A stretch of 45,309 nucleotides of DNA, from assembly GCA_900314725.1 (NCBI GenBank), contig OMWJ01000015.1, positions 1-45,309 on the forward strand, written 5' to 3'. Under the pieces are notes generated by a model, which saw only the letters and a program-made list of their open reading frames with translations, was not told the origin of the DNA and searched no databases. The stretch is from an uncultured Bacteroidales bacterium (GTDB lineage: Bacteria; Bacteroidota; Bacteroidia; Bacteroidales; P3). A program made the translations under genes and the position numbers. Below, in pieces: positions 1-9,490 of the stretch (position 1 is the stretch's first letter; each line of letters starts with the position of its first letter).

Positions 1-78
1 TGTATTGCTTATCTGTGCGAAGAGACCTGTCTGCAGAAATATTACTAAGCAGATAAATAATATGTTTTCCTTTCTCAT
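1..78 (-). CDS. Secreted protein, N-terminus only (partial)
   Basis: The complement of 78-1 opens with ATG and stays open to the window edge, giving 26 residues. They read as a signal peptide: a charged start (MRKEN), a hydrophobic core (ILFICLVIFLQTGLF) and an A-Q junction typical of Bacteroidota signal peptidase I sites. A near-perfect Bacteroidota promoter sits upstream (107-137), which supports a real gene start. The function cannot be told because the rest lies outside the window. Confidence 0.7.
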   Translation of the reverse strand, partial: MRKENILFICLVIFLQTGLFAQISNT

Positions 79-106
79 AGTAGTTTGTTTTTGATTATTG
101 ATATTG

Positions 107-137
107 CAAAATTATGAAATTATTTTGAAATAACAAA
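107..137 (-). promoter_or_regulatory. Bacteroidota promoter of the partial secreted protein gene
   Basis: On the minus strand TTTG (137-134) is followed after 19 bp by TAATTTTG (114-107), matching the Bacteroidota sigma consensus TTTG-N19-TAnnTTTG. It points at the ATG at 78 with a leader of roughly 20-25 nt. Confidence 0.7.
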
Positions 138-246
138 ATAATTAGAAAGAAAAAGTAAAATAATCTGCACAAAGTCAATGCCTTTATCGTTATAGAAATG
201 CGAGTAAGGTTCTTTTTTGCTTCATTTGGTTAAAGAAAATGAATGG

Positions 247-1662
247 CTACAAATTGAGCAGACCCTTTTCTATCATATCAAGGATTTGTGGTAAGGCCTC
301 AACAGAAAAGTTTTTTGCAAGAATTTTGTTATTGTTATCAAGTAGAAAGATAACGGGAGTTTTTTCTATATCAAAGTATTCTCTCCAATTATAGTTAGCG
401 TATAAACCGTTGGTAGTAGTCCAAAGAATGTTATACTTTTGACAGAATTCTCTCATCTGGTTTAAATCTCCTTCAGTATGAACACCGAAGATACCTAAGT
501 CGTATTTCTCTTTATTGTTATTGTAGAACTCAGCCAGCTTAGGCATTTCTTTGGTGCAATGCCCGCATTCTATTGACCAGAAGACTAAAAGTCTATAACG
601 ATTGTTGAGTTCAGAAAGAGAATGCCATTGTGAATTATCATCATCCAAAGGACAAGCCAAGTCAGGCACGGTTTTTCCGACAAGTAGATTTTCCCAACGT
701 TCAGCTCTTTGAACATTCATTTCAACATCTGAAAGATGCATCCAAGTAACTTTGCCTGTTGCAAAGTATTTCTTTATCATATGAACATAGACTTTGTCAT
801 GCCCCATAACGTTATCGGTAAGATAACGTTTGGTTATATCGTTTATGAAGTATTTATACATGTCTCCGCCTTCTTTTGTTAGGGCAATAAGACTGTCGGA
901 GTAATATATGAGGCTATCAGCTATATCATACTTCAAAACTTTTTCCCAGAAGTCTTTGTATTTATCAGCAAAGACTTCTTTTGGTGTTCTAATTAAAGCA
1001 TCACAGGAGAGGTCTATATTATCAAAATAATGCCTTTTGTAATATTGAAAAGCCTGTAATCTTGTTGCTAAAGAATCTAAACTGCCGTCTTCGTTGTAGA
1101 TATTATTTGTTGGAGGAATGATAGGCTTAGAGCATAACAGCACCTTTGAAAACAAGTGATCGGGATATTGTTTTATAAAATCTTCTTTTAAAGAATCGTT
1201 TTGGTGTCTAAGGATTGCAAGTTTTTCGTTATATTCGTTTCTATTGTTAGTTATGGAGGAAAGTTTTTTGAATTCGTTTTCTAAGGTTTTAGACTTCTTT
1301 AGATAGTCGTAATATATGTTTTCCATCTTAGAACCTTTAACAAACATGTTTGCTGTCCAATCGTCATTGATAGTGGAAAAACTCATCTTTGTTTCATCTT
1401 GAATAATGAACTCAGTGAATTTGCCTTTTGTGTCAGCAAAGAAATACATACCATTAGGCATATTTTTGTCCTTGCGTTTAAAACGGAACTTGCCTTTTTT
1501 ATTGACGCAGGTGTCAAAAGAATAGGTGCTTCCCAAGTGAAAGTACCCAATGTACATGGTGTCGCTTTCAGAGTTTTTTATTTCTAAACTTATATCATAT
1601 TGAGCTTTTACAGAAAAACTCAATAGCAAAGCGCATAGTATTAGCAAAAATTTAAGTTTCAT
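247..1662 (-). CDS. TlpA-like thioredoxin-fold secreted protein
   Basis: 471 residues from the ATG at 1662, chosen because it starts a clear signal peptide (MKLKFLLILCALLLSFSVKA, then Q). The longer open frame would run into the end of the preceding gene. The N-terminal part (about 25-130) is beta-rich and looks like the DUF4369-type domain that often precedes thioredoxin domains in Bacteroidota. The C-terminal part (about 335-471) is a thioredoxin fold with CGHC at 366-369 and a cis-proline TP before VIFLL. The likely role is a periplasmic or surface-facing thiol-disulfide oxidoreductase; its partner is unknown. It follows the GH2 gene by 10 bp and is probably cotranscribed with it. Confidence 0.85.
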   Translation of the reverse strand: MKLKFLLILCALLLSFSVKAQYDISLEIKNSESDTMYIGYFHLGSTYSFDTCVNKKGKFRFKRKDKNMPNGMYFFADTKGKFTEFIIQDETKMSFSTINDDWTANMFVKGSKMENIYYDYLKKSKTLENEFKKLSSITNNRNEYNEKLAILRHQNDSLKEDFIKQYPDHLFSKVLLCSKPIIPPTNNIYNEDGSLDSLATRLQAFQYYKRHYFDNIDLSCDALIRTPKEVFADKYKDFWEKVLKYDIADSLIYYSDSLIALTKEGGDMYKYFINDITKRYLTDNVMGHDKVYVHMIKKYFATGKVTWMHLSDVEMNVQRAERWENLLVGKTVPDLACPLDDDNSQWHSLSELNNRYRLLVFWSIECGHCTKEMPKLAEFYNNNKEKYDLGIFGVHTEGDLNQMREFCQKYNILWTTTNGLYANYNWREYFDIEKTPVIFLLDNNNKILAKNFSVEALPQILDMIEKGLLNL

Positions 1663-1672
1663 AATTATTATT

Positions 1673-4009
1673 TTATCTAATATCATCTCCAAAATAATAG
1701 AAATAGATAACATCCAAATATTTTTGCAAAGATATGTAATCTTTAGGATATGAGAAAAAGGCATAATTGTTTATGTAAGCGTCTTCATAAGTTCCTTCAG
1801 CCCAAAGATAACAAGTCTTTTTGTCGAAGTCCTTTATGTCTTTATAAGCAATAGAAGCAATAAGCTTACTTTCATTTGCAGGGATATTTGTTGTAGTCTC
1901 TATGAACTTATAATGTAAAGAATCGTTGTTGTCTAATATTTTTATGGTGTAATCCAACTTAATTTCCTTGTCTATATCTGAACAAGCATAGACAAAAACG
2001 CTGTCTTCGTTAGAATATTTATCAATAGAAAAGATTACAGGTTGATAAGAAAGAGTTGCAGTGTAATATGTAGGTTTTACGTCAGAAGAATAGTCTATAC
2101 AACCCCAACCAATGCAAGGATATAATTCATTATATTGCCAAAATAAAATTCCCATGCAATAAGGTTTTGCTCTTCGAAAAGCCTCTATGGCAAGTTTTAA
2201 ACCTTCTGCAGCAGTAAGATTTGTGTAGGTTATGTAGTCTTCATCTGTCTCTATTATATCTCCGAACCATTCTTTTACCCTGCTATCTATTAATTCAAAA
2301 CCTCTATCGTGTTTTTGGTGAATAGCAAAAGCATCGTTATTTTTTGTGTAAGGAGAAGAACAATATTTCTGTGCTGTAGAGAAATTCATCGCACTTTGAA
2401 AGCCAAACTCAGACATAAATCGTGGTACTTTCCTTGTATATGTTTCAAAAGTGGAGTCTCCCCACCAAACTCCCCAATAATGACAATCACCTATCTGTCT
2501 GCTTTCTTCGTGTCCCCAGCCATATTCTAAAGGAGAAGAATGAATATAGTCTATAGTAGGAGCATATTCTGAAACTAATTCTGGTAGTAACTCTTTAAAT
2601 AATTTATTGTAGTCTTCTACTACTTTTGTTGTGTCTTTGACTATTTGTTTCCATCCCCAATTGTTCCAGCCTTCCCATATTTCATTATTGCCACAGTAAA
2701 GAGCTAAAGAAGGATGTCCGCTTATACGTTGAATGTTTTGTGTTGCTTCTTCTTTTACATTAGCAAGGAAAGAACTGTCTGCAGGATATAACTCGCAGGC
2801 AAAAGGAAAATCTTGCCAAACCATTATTCCATATTCATCGCAAAGATTATAGAATTCTTCATCGCCGTAGTTAGCACCGCCCCAAACTCTGAGCATATTC
2901 ATATTTGCTTCTTGTGCAAGAATAATGTCTGATGTTTTTGTTGTAGGGCCGGTAATAAAGTTAGCTCCTTTACAAAATACAGGTTGTCCATTGACGTTGA
3001 AGTAAAAACTTTCTCCAATAGTTTTTTTATTTCTCAGGTTAGGATTATGCAGAGTATCTTTCTTCCTTACCAATTCAATAGTCCTTATACCGTATCTTAT
3101 ATCACTATCCCAAACATCGTCTATTAGTATCTTACTTTTATAAAGATATTGCTCTCCACTGCCATTTGGCCACCATAATTTAGGATTTTCTATAGTAAAA
3201 GGGAAACAATATTCTCCACTTTCGTTTGGTTTTAATATAAAGTCAATATTATAATCATCTGATTCTAATGAAAGGATATGTTTTTTTGTTAGAGGTTTTC
3301 TGAATTTTAGGCTAAGTAGTACTTCTGCAATGTCTTTCTTAATGCTTTTTGTTTGAATGCTTTTATAATCTAAGATAGGCTTGTTATCTTCAAAACTTAG
3401 ATATATTGCACTTATACTTGGAGCAAGAGTCTTAGGATGCCAGTCCCAACCATATAAGTATTGAGGAGAACGTTGATTCATCCTAACACTATCCTTAGGA
3501 GAGAAGACTAAACGAAGTTTGTTTTTACCTTTCTTTAAAAAAGGTTTGATATTATCGTTATATCTCATAAAGGCATTGTGATATTCTCTCACTTTCTGGC
3601 CGTTGATATATAATGTACAATTGCCGTCAATGTTTTCTACATTCAGATAGGCAAATTCTTTTTTCATTTGTTGTTTGCTTACCTTAAATGAACAGGAATA
3701 TATCCAAGTCATCGTATCAAAAGAGTGCATCTGCTTTTCATTCTCTCTTACAAACAAAGAATCCAAATATCCGTTAGCGTGAAGTATTTCGTATGTATTT
3801 GTTTGAAAACTTAAATCAAATCCATCAGCCACAATGTTTTTTCCATTAGTAAGAGTTACATCATAGAAAAATAGCACATGAGGATTTATTTCCATGACTT
3901 CTTTTTTTGAGAAAGGTAGTCTAAGATTAGAGAAGATGTTATTTTGAGCTAAAGAACTCAAAGAAAATAAGCACAAGAAAAAGATTACAATAATTTTATT
4001 TTGTTTCAT
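1673..4009 (-). CDS. Glycoside hydrolase family 2, beta-mannosidase-like
   Basis: 778 residues with a signal peptide (MKQNKIIVIFFLCLFSLSSLAQ region). The GH2 plan is visible: N-terminal jelly roll with YGWDWHP at about 186-192 (beta-mannosidases usually carry a similar GWDWGP), a middle Ig-like domain, and a TIM barrel starting near residue 335. The general acid/base is E443 in GNNEIWEG and the nucleophile is E534 in SEFGFQS. LRVWGGANY (about 373-381) is also typical of beta-mannosidases. The expected reaction is release of terminal beta-mannose from exported oligosaccharides. It lies just downstream of a ROK sugar kinase, which fits a sugar-use operon. The N-terminal domain is less conserved than usual, so the exact glycan is uncertain. 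Confidence 0.85.
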   Translation of the reverse strand: MKQNKIIVIFFLCLFSLSSLAQNNIFSNLRLPFSKKEVMEINPHVLFFYDVTLTNGKNIVADGFDLSFQTNTYEILHANGYLDSLFVRENEKQMHSFDTMTWIYSCSFKVSKQQMKKEFAYLNVENIDGNCTLYINGQKVREYHNAFMRYNDNIKPFLKKGKNKLRLVFSPKDSVRMNQRSPQYLYGWDWHPKTLAPSISAIYLSFEDNKPILDYKSIQTKSIKKDIAEVLLSLKFRKPLTKKHILSLESDDYNIDFILKPNESGEYCFPFTIENPKLWWPNGSGEQYLYKSKILIDDVWDSDIRYGIRTIELVRKKDTLHNPNLRNKKTIGESFYFNVNGQPVFCKGANFITGPTTKTSDIILAQEANMNMLRVWGGANYGDEEFYNLCDEYGIMVWQDFPFACELYPADSSFLANVKEEATQNIQRISGHPSLALYCGNNEIWEGWNNWGWKQIVKDTTKVVEDYNKLFKELLPELVSEYAPTIDYIHSSPLEYGWGHEESRQIGDCHYWGVWWGDSTFETYTRKVPRFMSEFGFQSAMNFSTAQKYCSSPYTKNNDAFAIHQKHDRGFELIDSRVKEWFGDIIETDEDYITYTNLTAAEGLKLAIEAFRRAKPYCMGILFWQYNELYPCIGWGCIDYSSDVKPTYYTATLSYQPVIFSIDKYSNEDSVFVYACSDIDKEIKLDYTIKILDNNDSLHYKFIETTTNIPANESKLIASIAYKDIKDFDKKTCYLWAEGTYEDAYINNYAFFSYPKDYISLQKYLDVIYFYYFGDDIR

Positions 4010-4024
4010 ACCTATTAATATAAT

Positions 4025-4990
4025 TTACTTGTTAAAACATAATGCAGCAGCACCTAAAATAGCCGCATCGTCATCTTTTAGTCCAGAGAGTTCTATAGAT
4101 ACACTATTCTTAAAAACATCAAAGACATAAGTTTCAAAATATTTTCTCAGAGGATTTAATAATAAGTCTCCACTCCTTGATAGACCTCCAAATAAAAATA
4201 TTTTTTCAGGAGAAGTTATAGCTGTAGCATTTGCTAAACCGATAGCAAGCATCTTTGCTGTATAATCATAAACATCCAAACAAAGTTTATCTCCTTTTAA
4301 CGCACAATCATAAATCAAAGCACCTGTTATCTCATCCTCCGCATATTCTCTTAGGATAGATTTTTCAGAACTATTTTTTAGTTTTTCCAAGGCAGTAAGG
4401 ACAAAACCTGTGGCAGAACAATATCGTTCTACACAACCTTTTCTTCCGCAATTACATTGTCTTCCCTGTTCTTCTATTATTGTATGTCCTACTTCTCCTG
4501 CGAACCCCGTGCTTCCATAAACAAGTTTGCCATCTACAACGATGCCACTTCCTACTCCTGTTCCAAGAGTTATCATAATAAAATTTTTTACCCCTTTACC
4601 TTTACCATATATCATTTCTCCCATTGCAGCAGCATTAGCATCGTTTGTCAAAGCTACATTAATACAATAACCTTTCTGAGATAGTTTTACTTCTAAAAGG
4701 TGTCTTACTTCTAAAACTCCTTTAAATTCTAAATTTGGAGCATTGTCTATAACTCCTTTATAATAATTGCCATTTGGAGCTCCTATCCCAACTCCAATTA
4801 TCTCTACAGTAGTATTTGATACTTCTTTGTAGAATTTTATAACATTATCTACTATTTCATCAAGATAGTCATCAAAACTTTTATAGCCTTTTGTACTTAT
4901 TTTGTTGATTGCTTTTATATTTCCTTTTTCTGAAACAAGACCAAAAACAGTATTTGTTCCTCCTATGTCTATACCTATTGAATATTTCAT
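4025..4990 (-). CDS. ROK-family sugar kinase (glucokinase-like)
   Basis: 321 residues. The N-terminal phosphate-binding motif DIGGTNT is at 8-14, the catalytic base D117 lies in TNDANAA, and the ROK zinc site is complete: H169 followed by C179, C181 and C186 (CNCGRKGCVE). TLGTGVGSG (141-149) is the second phosphate loop. Length and motifs match cytosolic glucokinases or N-acylhexosamine kinases; the sugar cannot be fixed from sequence alone. It sits between dapB (9 bp upstream) and the GH2 gene, so phosphorylation of a sugar released by that enzyme is a reasonable inference. Confidence 0.88.
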   Translation of the reverse strand: MKYSIGIDIGGTNTVFGLVSEKGNIKAINKISTKGYKSFDDYLDEIVDNVIKFYKEVSNTTVEIIGVGIGAPNGNYYKGVIDNAPNLEFKGVLEVRHLLEVKLSQKGYCINVALTNDANAAAMGEMIYGKGKGVKNFIMITLGTGVGSGIVVDGKLVYGSTGFAGEVGHTIIEEQGRQCNCGRKGCVERYCSATGFVLTALEKLKNSSEKSILREYAEDEITGALIYDCALKGDKLCLDVYDYTAKMLAIGLANATAITSPEKIFLFGGLSRSGDLLLNPLRKYFETYVFDVFKNSVSIELSGLKDDDAAILGAAALCFNK

Positions 4991-4999
4991 AGCTAATCC

Positions 5000-5707
5000 T
5001 TATTTTAACATGTCATTCATTGTAAATATTCCTTTTCTGTCTTTTACGAATTCTGCTCCGAGTACAGCACCTAAAGCTAAACCTCGTCTTGATAGTGCTT
5101 TATGTTTTATTTCTATTATGTCTTCTGTAGATTCATAGTTGATAATATGTGTGCCGAATTCCTCACCCTCGCGAATAGATGTAATCCTTAATTCTTTATC
5201 ATTTGTTGTATTGTTAAGCTTCCAAGATGTTTTGTTAGGATATTCTTCTATAAGTTCATTAGCAAGAGTTATAGCAGTTCCAGAAGGAGCATCCAATTTA
5301 TGAATATGATGAATTTCTGAAATAGAAGGTGAGTAGTTGGTGAAGTCTTTCATTAAGTTGGCTAAATATTTGTTTAGTTTTCTAAACAGATAAACACCTA
5401 TGGCAAAATTAGAAGAATACATTAAAGTTCCATCGTTTTCTTCAATCATATTTTCTACTTGAGGTAAATAATCATACCAACCAGTTGTTCCAACAACAAT
5501 AGGAATATTACGTCTTATACATTCTTTTATATTATCAACCGCACTATTTGGAGTAGAAAACTCTATTGCTACATCAACATTTTCTTTCTTTACATCGTCC
5601 CAAGAATCGTTGATGTCTATTATTCCAGTAATATTGTGTTTTCTTTCTTTGGCGATGCATTCTATCATTTGCCCCATTTTACCATAACCAACAATAAGTA
5701 TATTCAT
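5000..5707 (-). CDS. dapB: 4-hydroxy-tetrahydrodipicolinate reductase
   Basis: 235 residues from the ATG at 5707. A start 18 bp further upstream is possible on paper but would place codons inside the promoter, and MNILIVGYGKMG is the natural N-terminus of this family. The NAD(P)-binding loop GYGKMG is at 7-12. The family signature EIHHIHKLDAPSGTA (131-145) supplies the catalytic His and Lys (H133/H134, K137). It catalyses the NAD(P)H-dependent step to tetrahydrodipicolinate in lysine and diaminopimelate synthesis in the cytosol. Length is slightly short compared with about 240-270 for the family. It is the first gene of the dapB-ROK-GH2-TlpA run. Confidence 0.95.
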   Translation of the reverse strand: MNILIVGYGKMGQMIECIAKERKHNITGIIDINDSWDDVKKENVDVAIEFSTPNSAVDNIKECIRRNIPIVVGTTGWYDYLPQVENMIEENDGTLMYSSNFAIGVYLFRKLNKYLANLMKDFTNYSPSISEIHHIHKLDAPSGTAITLANELIEEYPNKTSWKLNNTTNDKELRITSIREGEEFGTHIINYESTEDIIEIKHKALSRRGLALGAVLGAEFVKDRKGIFTMNDMLK

Positions 5708-5722
5708 AAGATTTTGTTTTTG

Positions 5723-5730
5723 CAAATATA
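5723..5730 (-). promoter_or_regulatory. -7 element of the dapB promoter
   Basis: TATATTTG on the minus strand matches TAnnTTTG. The -33 box is weak (TTTC at the expected 19 bp). Transcription would start near 5716, giving a very short leader before the dapB ATG at 5707; this decides against the longer dapB start. Confidence 0.5.
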
Positions 5731-5763
5731 AAACTTTTTAACTTTCTATAGAAAAGTATATTA

Positions 5764-6864
5764 TCATTTAGGAGCTTTTTTTATCAAAAATACAGCAATA
5801 AACGAGAATATAATTAAAGGAATAGTTACTCCAAGAATAGGAAGCAGATTGCCATTAGTTGCAGAAGCAACCATTACTTTCATTAGTAAAATAAGAACAA
5901 AAGCAAGAGCAATGCCGAGAGCAAGGTTTGCTCCCATTCCTCCTCGCTTCTTTTTACAAGATAGAGTTACTCCTATTATAGTTAGGATGATAAAAGCAAT
6001 AGGATTAAACAGTCGTTGATATTTTTCTATCAATAGTTCTGCAACCTTATTACTACCTTTCATTGTTTCTCTATCTATTGTTTTGTTTAGTTCATTAAAG
6101 TCTAAGACATCCACTTTAAACAACTTAGTATTGAAGTCTAAAGGCTTTAAGCCTGTATGAAGTCTCATCGTAGAACCTCGCTCTAAGTTTTCCTCCTTAT
6201 TATCTATTGTACGTATAGTATAATTCATCAGAAGCCAATCATTACTTATAGCGTCATACTTAGCTTCTTCTGCAGTTATTTTCTTTATAATACTTTTATC
6301 TTTAAAGGTTTCTTCACTGAACAAATATCCAATGTTTGTTTCATTGTCGTATCTTTGGACATATACTTGTTTATTGGAAGCACTTTGAATGTGAATGTTA
6401 TTTTGAAAATTGGTGTATTTATTACGATAATAGGTTTGCTCAAAGTCATAGCGTTTAACATTTAGTTGTGGAATTAAAAAGTTAGAAAGGTATAACATTA
6501 GAACGCCAACAAAAATAGCACTAACGATGTATGGTCTTAGAAGTCTTCTAAATGAAATTCCTGCAGCAAGGATAGAAATAATTTCACTGCGAGTAGTCAA
6601 ACGGGAAGTAACAAAAACAATAGAAATAAAGAAAAACAGATGTCCAAATTGGTTAGTATAAAAAGGTGCAAGGTTAAGATAGTAGTCAAGGATTATTGCT
6701 TTAAAAGGTGCTTGATGATCAATAAAGTCGTCTATTTTAAAGCTGAGGTCTATTATTATGATAACTAAATCAATCAACAGTATAGAAACTAAAAAAGTAG
6801 CGAGTACCTTTTTTATTATATACCAATCTATGGTGTTTAAAAAATACGATTTTCCTTTTTTCAT
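5764..6864 (-). CDS. LptF/LptG-family (YjgP/YjgQ) permease
   Basis: 366 residues with the family layout: three N-terminal membrane helices (about 15-125), a periplasmic beta-jellyroll domain (about 135-265) and three C-terminal helices (about 275-362). Family members are the membrane subunits that, with LptB, lift lipopolysaccharide from the inner membrane to the periplasmic bridge. Whether this is the F or G paralogue cannot be said. Its ATG overlaps the tgt stop (ATGA, 6861-6864), so the two are translationally coupled. It ends with TGA, a rare stop in this window. Confidence 0.9.
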   Translation of the reverse strand: MKKGKSYFLNTIDWYIIKKVLATFLVSILLIDLVIIIIDLSFKIDDFIDHQAPFKAIILDYYLNLAPFYTNQFGHLFFFISIVFVTSRLTTRSEIISILAAGISFRRLLRPYIVSAIFVGVLMLYLSNFLIPQLNVKRYDFEQTYYRNKYTNFQNNIHIQSASNKQVYVQRYDNETNIGYLFSEETFKDKSIIKKITAEEAKYDAISNDWLLMNYTIRTIDNKEENLERGSTMRLHTGLKPLDFNTKLFKVDVLDFNELNKTIDRETMKGSNKVAELLIEKYQRLFNPIAFIILTIIGVTLSCKKKRGGMGANLALGIALAFVLILLMKVMVASATNGNLLPILGVTIPLIIFSFIAVFLIKKAPK

Positions 6865-7991
6865 AGTCTTCTTGATAATCTTTCAACCATTGTATTTTTC
6901 CAAGTTAAAAAATCTCCTTCAACAATATGTTCTCTTGCCATTCTCATAAGTTCTAAGTAAAATGCGAGATTGTGAATAGATGCTATTTCCAAGGCAAGTA
7001 ATTCCTGAGAAATAAATAAATGTCTGAGATAAGCTTTAGTGTAGAGTTTATCTACAGATGCTGTTCCATTTTCGTCTATAGGAGAAAAATCGTCTGCCCA
7101 TTTTTTGTTTCTCATATTTATAGTTCCCTCCATAGTGAAAAGCATAGCATTTCTGCCATTACGAGTAGGCATAACACAATCAAACATATCTATTCCTAAA
7201 GCAATACATTCTAATAAATTTTGAGGAGTGCCTACACCCATTAAGTATCTTGGCTTTTCTTTTGGAAGAATATCAGTACAAAGGTCTGTTATTTCATACA
7301 TTCTTTCCGTAGGTTCTCCCACAGAAAGTCCTCCAAGAGCATAACCATCCATATCATATTGAATAACATCATTACAAGCCTGTTTTCTTAAATCATCATA
7401 CACGCTTCCTTGAACAATTGGGAATAAACTTTGCGAGTAATTATAAACAGGTGATGATTCATTAAATCTTTTTACACATCTTTCCAGCCAATTTGAAGTA
7501 ATTTTTAACGAGTTTTTAGCGTAAGAGTATTCGCAAGGGTAAGGAGTGCATTCATCAAAAGCCATAATAATATCAGCTCCTATTGTTCTTTGAATGTCTA
7601 TAACTTTTTCGGGAGTGAATTTATGTAAAGAGCCATCTATATGAGAACGAAAAGTACAACCTTCTGGAGTTATTTTTCTTATTTTTCCTAAAGAATAAAC
7701 TTGAAAGCCACCACTATCTGTTAGCATAGGTTTATTCCAAGAATTAAATTTTTGTATTCCACCAGCCTTATTAATAATTTCTGTTCCAGGACGAAGATAA
7801 AGATGATATGTGTTTCCAAGAATTATCTGAGCTTTTATTTCATTGTTTAATATATCAATACCAACACCTTTTACACTTCCTATAGTTCCTACAGGCATAA
7901 AAATAGGAGTGAGAATATCACCATGTTCAGTAGTTATTTTACCAGCTCTTGCTTTACAATCTTTTGATATAGAATATAGTTCAAATTTCAT
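6861..7991 (-). CDS. tgt: tRNA-guanine transglycosylase (queuine tRNA-ribosyltransferase)
   Basis: 376 residues. Family signatures are MPVGTIGSVKG, DSGGFQVYSLG, ALGGLSVGE, YLMGVGTP and FDCVMPTRNGRN, the last containing the nucleophilic Asp. It exchanges guanine 34 for preQ1 in GUN-anticodon tRNAs. The C-terminal zinc site of the family (CxCxxC...H) is absent: the cysteine positions read as N-G-T-A-S-V-D-K-L-Y, while the His of IHNL remains. I recall similar loss in other Bacteroidales Tgt proteins, so the enzyme is probably active. It is the first gene of a pair with the LptF/G permease. Confidence 0.93.
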   Translation of the reverse strand: MKFELYSISKDCKARAGKITTEHGDILTPIFMPVGTIGSVKGVGIDILNNEIKAQIILGNTYHLYLRPGTEIINKAGGIQKFNSWNKPMLTDSGGFQVYSLGKIRKITPEGCTFRSHIDGSLHKFTPEKVIDIQRTIGADIIMAFDECTPYPCEYSYAKNSLKITSNWLERCVKRFNESSPVYNYSQSLFPIVQGSVYDDLRKQACNDVIQYDMDGYALGGLSVGEPTERMYEITDLCTDILPKEKPRYLMGVGTPQNLLECIALGIDMFDCVMPTRNGRNAMLFTMEGTINMRNKKWADDFSPIDENGTASVDKLYTKAYLRHLFISQELLALEIASIHNLAFYLELMRMAREHIVEGDFLTWKNTMVERLSRRL

Positions 7992-8030
7992 TATAAGTTT
8001 TCAACAATTTTTGGTAAAGAAAATTTTTTA

Positions 8031-8068
8031 CAAAAGTACTTATAAATAATGAATAATGAATAAATTTG
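8031..8068. promoter_or_regulatory. Divergent promoters between tgt and the glycosyltransferase gene
   Basis: TACTTTTG on the minus strand (8038-8031) faces tgt, and TAAATTTG on the plus strand (8061-8068) faces the glycosyltransferase. Both fit TAnnTTTG. Neither has a convincing TTTG at -33, so strength is uncertain. A direct repeat AATAATG near 8045-8058 separates them. Confidence 0.4.
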
Positions 8069-8090
8069 CACAAAAATATTTTTATAGACT

Positions 8091-9263
8091 ATGTTAGATT
8101 TTTTAAATTATACATTTACTTCTCTGTCTTTGAGCCTTGCAATATTGGTTGGATTGATAATCCTGTTTCAGCTTTTGCATTATATCATGGTGTATGGTAG
8201 AATTATTTTCAACAAAAATAAGAAGAATGATTTTGAACCCGATGAAGAGAAAGTTCAAGGAGTAAGCGTTGTCGTAGTTGTCAATAACAATAGTAAAGCA
8301 CTGCAAAATGAACTATTAAAACTTTTGGAACAAAACCATCCTTTATTTGAAGTGGTAGTTGTCAATGAAAACTCAACTGACGATACTGAATATGTTTTAA
8401 CCGTATTGAAACACACCTATAAAAATATAAAGGTAATCAATTTAGGACAGAACGCTAATAGATTTTCAGATAGAAAGTTTTCTGTCGCCATAGGTATTCG
8501 TTCAGCTCAATATGATACAGTAGTTCTTAGCGATATTATTGCAGATGTAAAAGATTTTGATTGGTTAAGGTCAATTACTCAGCCAATGAGTAATAGTCGC
8601 AACAAAATACTAATAGGTTATGTGGCTTTAGAACAGAAAAAAGGTTTATTAAATCAATTTGCCCAATATTATCATGCAACTTGGTCAATGAATAGTTTGG
8701 GTTATGCTCTATTTGGTTACCCTTTTTCTTCTGATGGAAGGAATATGGCTTATAGTAAGGAATTCTTTTTTCAAAAAGGAGGATTGATTGCTCAATATAG
8801 AGATAATTGCAGACAAGAAGATTATTTTCTTTCACATTTTGCTAACAAAAACAATACTGTGGTAAATTTAAATCCAAAATCATTTGTTTCTTATCCTGCA
8901 TACAGCAACTATCGTGCTTTTAAACGTAGAGCCTATGCACAATATTTATCACATAGAGCCTTTCCATTTTCAACAAAACTAAAATTAGCTCTTTTACCTA
9001 TTTCCACTTTGATACTATACCTTACCATTGCTTTTATGATTTTCATAGGTTTCCCTTGGCAATATTTACTATTACCTATATTAGCAAAATGTGTTACTCA
9101 GATTATATATTATAACAAATGTATGAAAAGAATAAATTCTAAGATAATCAGTCTTTTTGCACCTATATATGAAATATATTTCATTTTCTTTAATTTCAAT
9201 CTTCGTGTTAAGAAACTCTTTATTCGCCAGAAGAGACATAAAATAAGGTGGGATAGAAAGTAG
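8091..9263 (+). CDS. Membrane glycosyltransferase, family 2
   Basis: 390 residues. An N-terminal membrane helix (about 10-35) is followed by a GT-A domain beginning VSVVVVVNNNS (about 58) with the nucleotide-sugar motif ENSTDDTEY near 97-105. SDIIADV occupies the place of the DxD metal motif, and QEDYFLSHF supplies the ED pair of the acceptor site. The QxxRW motif of processive synthases is replaced by RRAYAQYL. Two further membrane helices (about 300-345) end in a basic tail. It probably transfers a sugar to a lipid or envelope glycan at the inner membrane. The acceptor is unknown. Confidence 0.85.
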   Translation: MLDFLNYTFTSLSLSLAILVGLIILFQLLHYIMVYGRIIFNKNKKNDFEPDEEKVQGVSVVVVVNNNSKALQNELLKLLEQNHPLFEVVVVNENSTDDTEYVLTVLKHTYKNIKVINLGQNANRFSDRKFSVAIGIRSAQYDTVVLSDIIADVKDFDWLRSITQPMSNSRNKILIGYVALEQKKGLLNQFAQYYHATWSMNSLGYALFGYPFSSDGRNMAYSKEFFFQKGGLIAQYRDNCRQEDYFLSHFANKNNTVVNLNPKSFVSYPAYSNYRAFKRRAYAQYLSHRAFPFSTKLKLALLPISTLILYLTIAFMIFIGFPWQYLLLPILAKCVTQIIYYNKCMKRINSKIISLFAPIYEIYFIFFNFNLRVKKLFIRQKRHKIRWDRK

Positions 9264-9490
9264 TAAAAAAAGACTAAGACTTTTGCATGCAAACATCAAG
9301 AGTTAAGAAAAAAAGATCAAGACTTATTTTTCTAAAACCAAGACTTTTTTGAGTTACTTTTGTTGTATAAAAAAGGCGGATAAAACTTAACTTATTCCGA
9401 ACTTTTTTGTTTTTGTGAAACAAAAATACAATAATCGCAAACTTATTTCGTTACTAAAACAAGAAATAACTATCATTTTAAAGAAATAAG
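9264..9490. other. Intergenic region with repeated AAGACTT words
   Basis: No gene is visible. The words AAGACTTTTG (near 9276), AAGACTTATT (near 9320) and AAGACTTTTTTG (near 9341) recur within about 70 bp. AAAACCAAGA (9334-9343) reappears inverted at 24291-24300 and 24376-24385. A TAnnTTTG element (TACTTTTG, 9355-9362) probably serves the sigma factor gene; its -33 box is poor. Confidence 0.45.
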
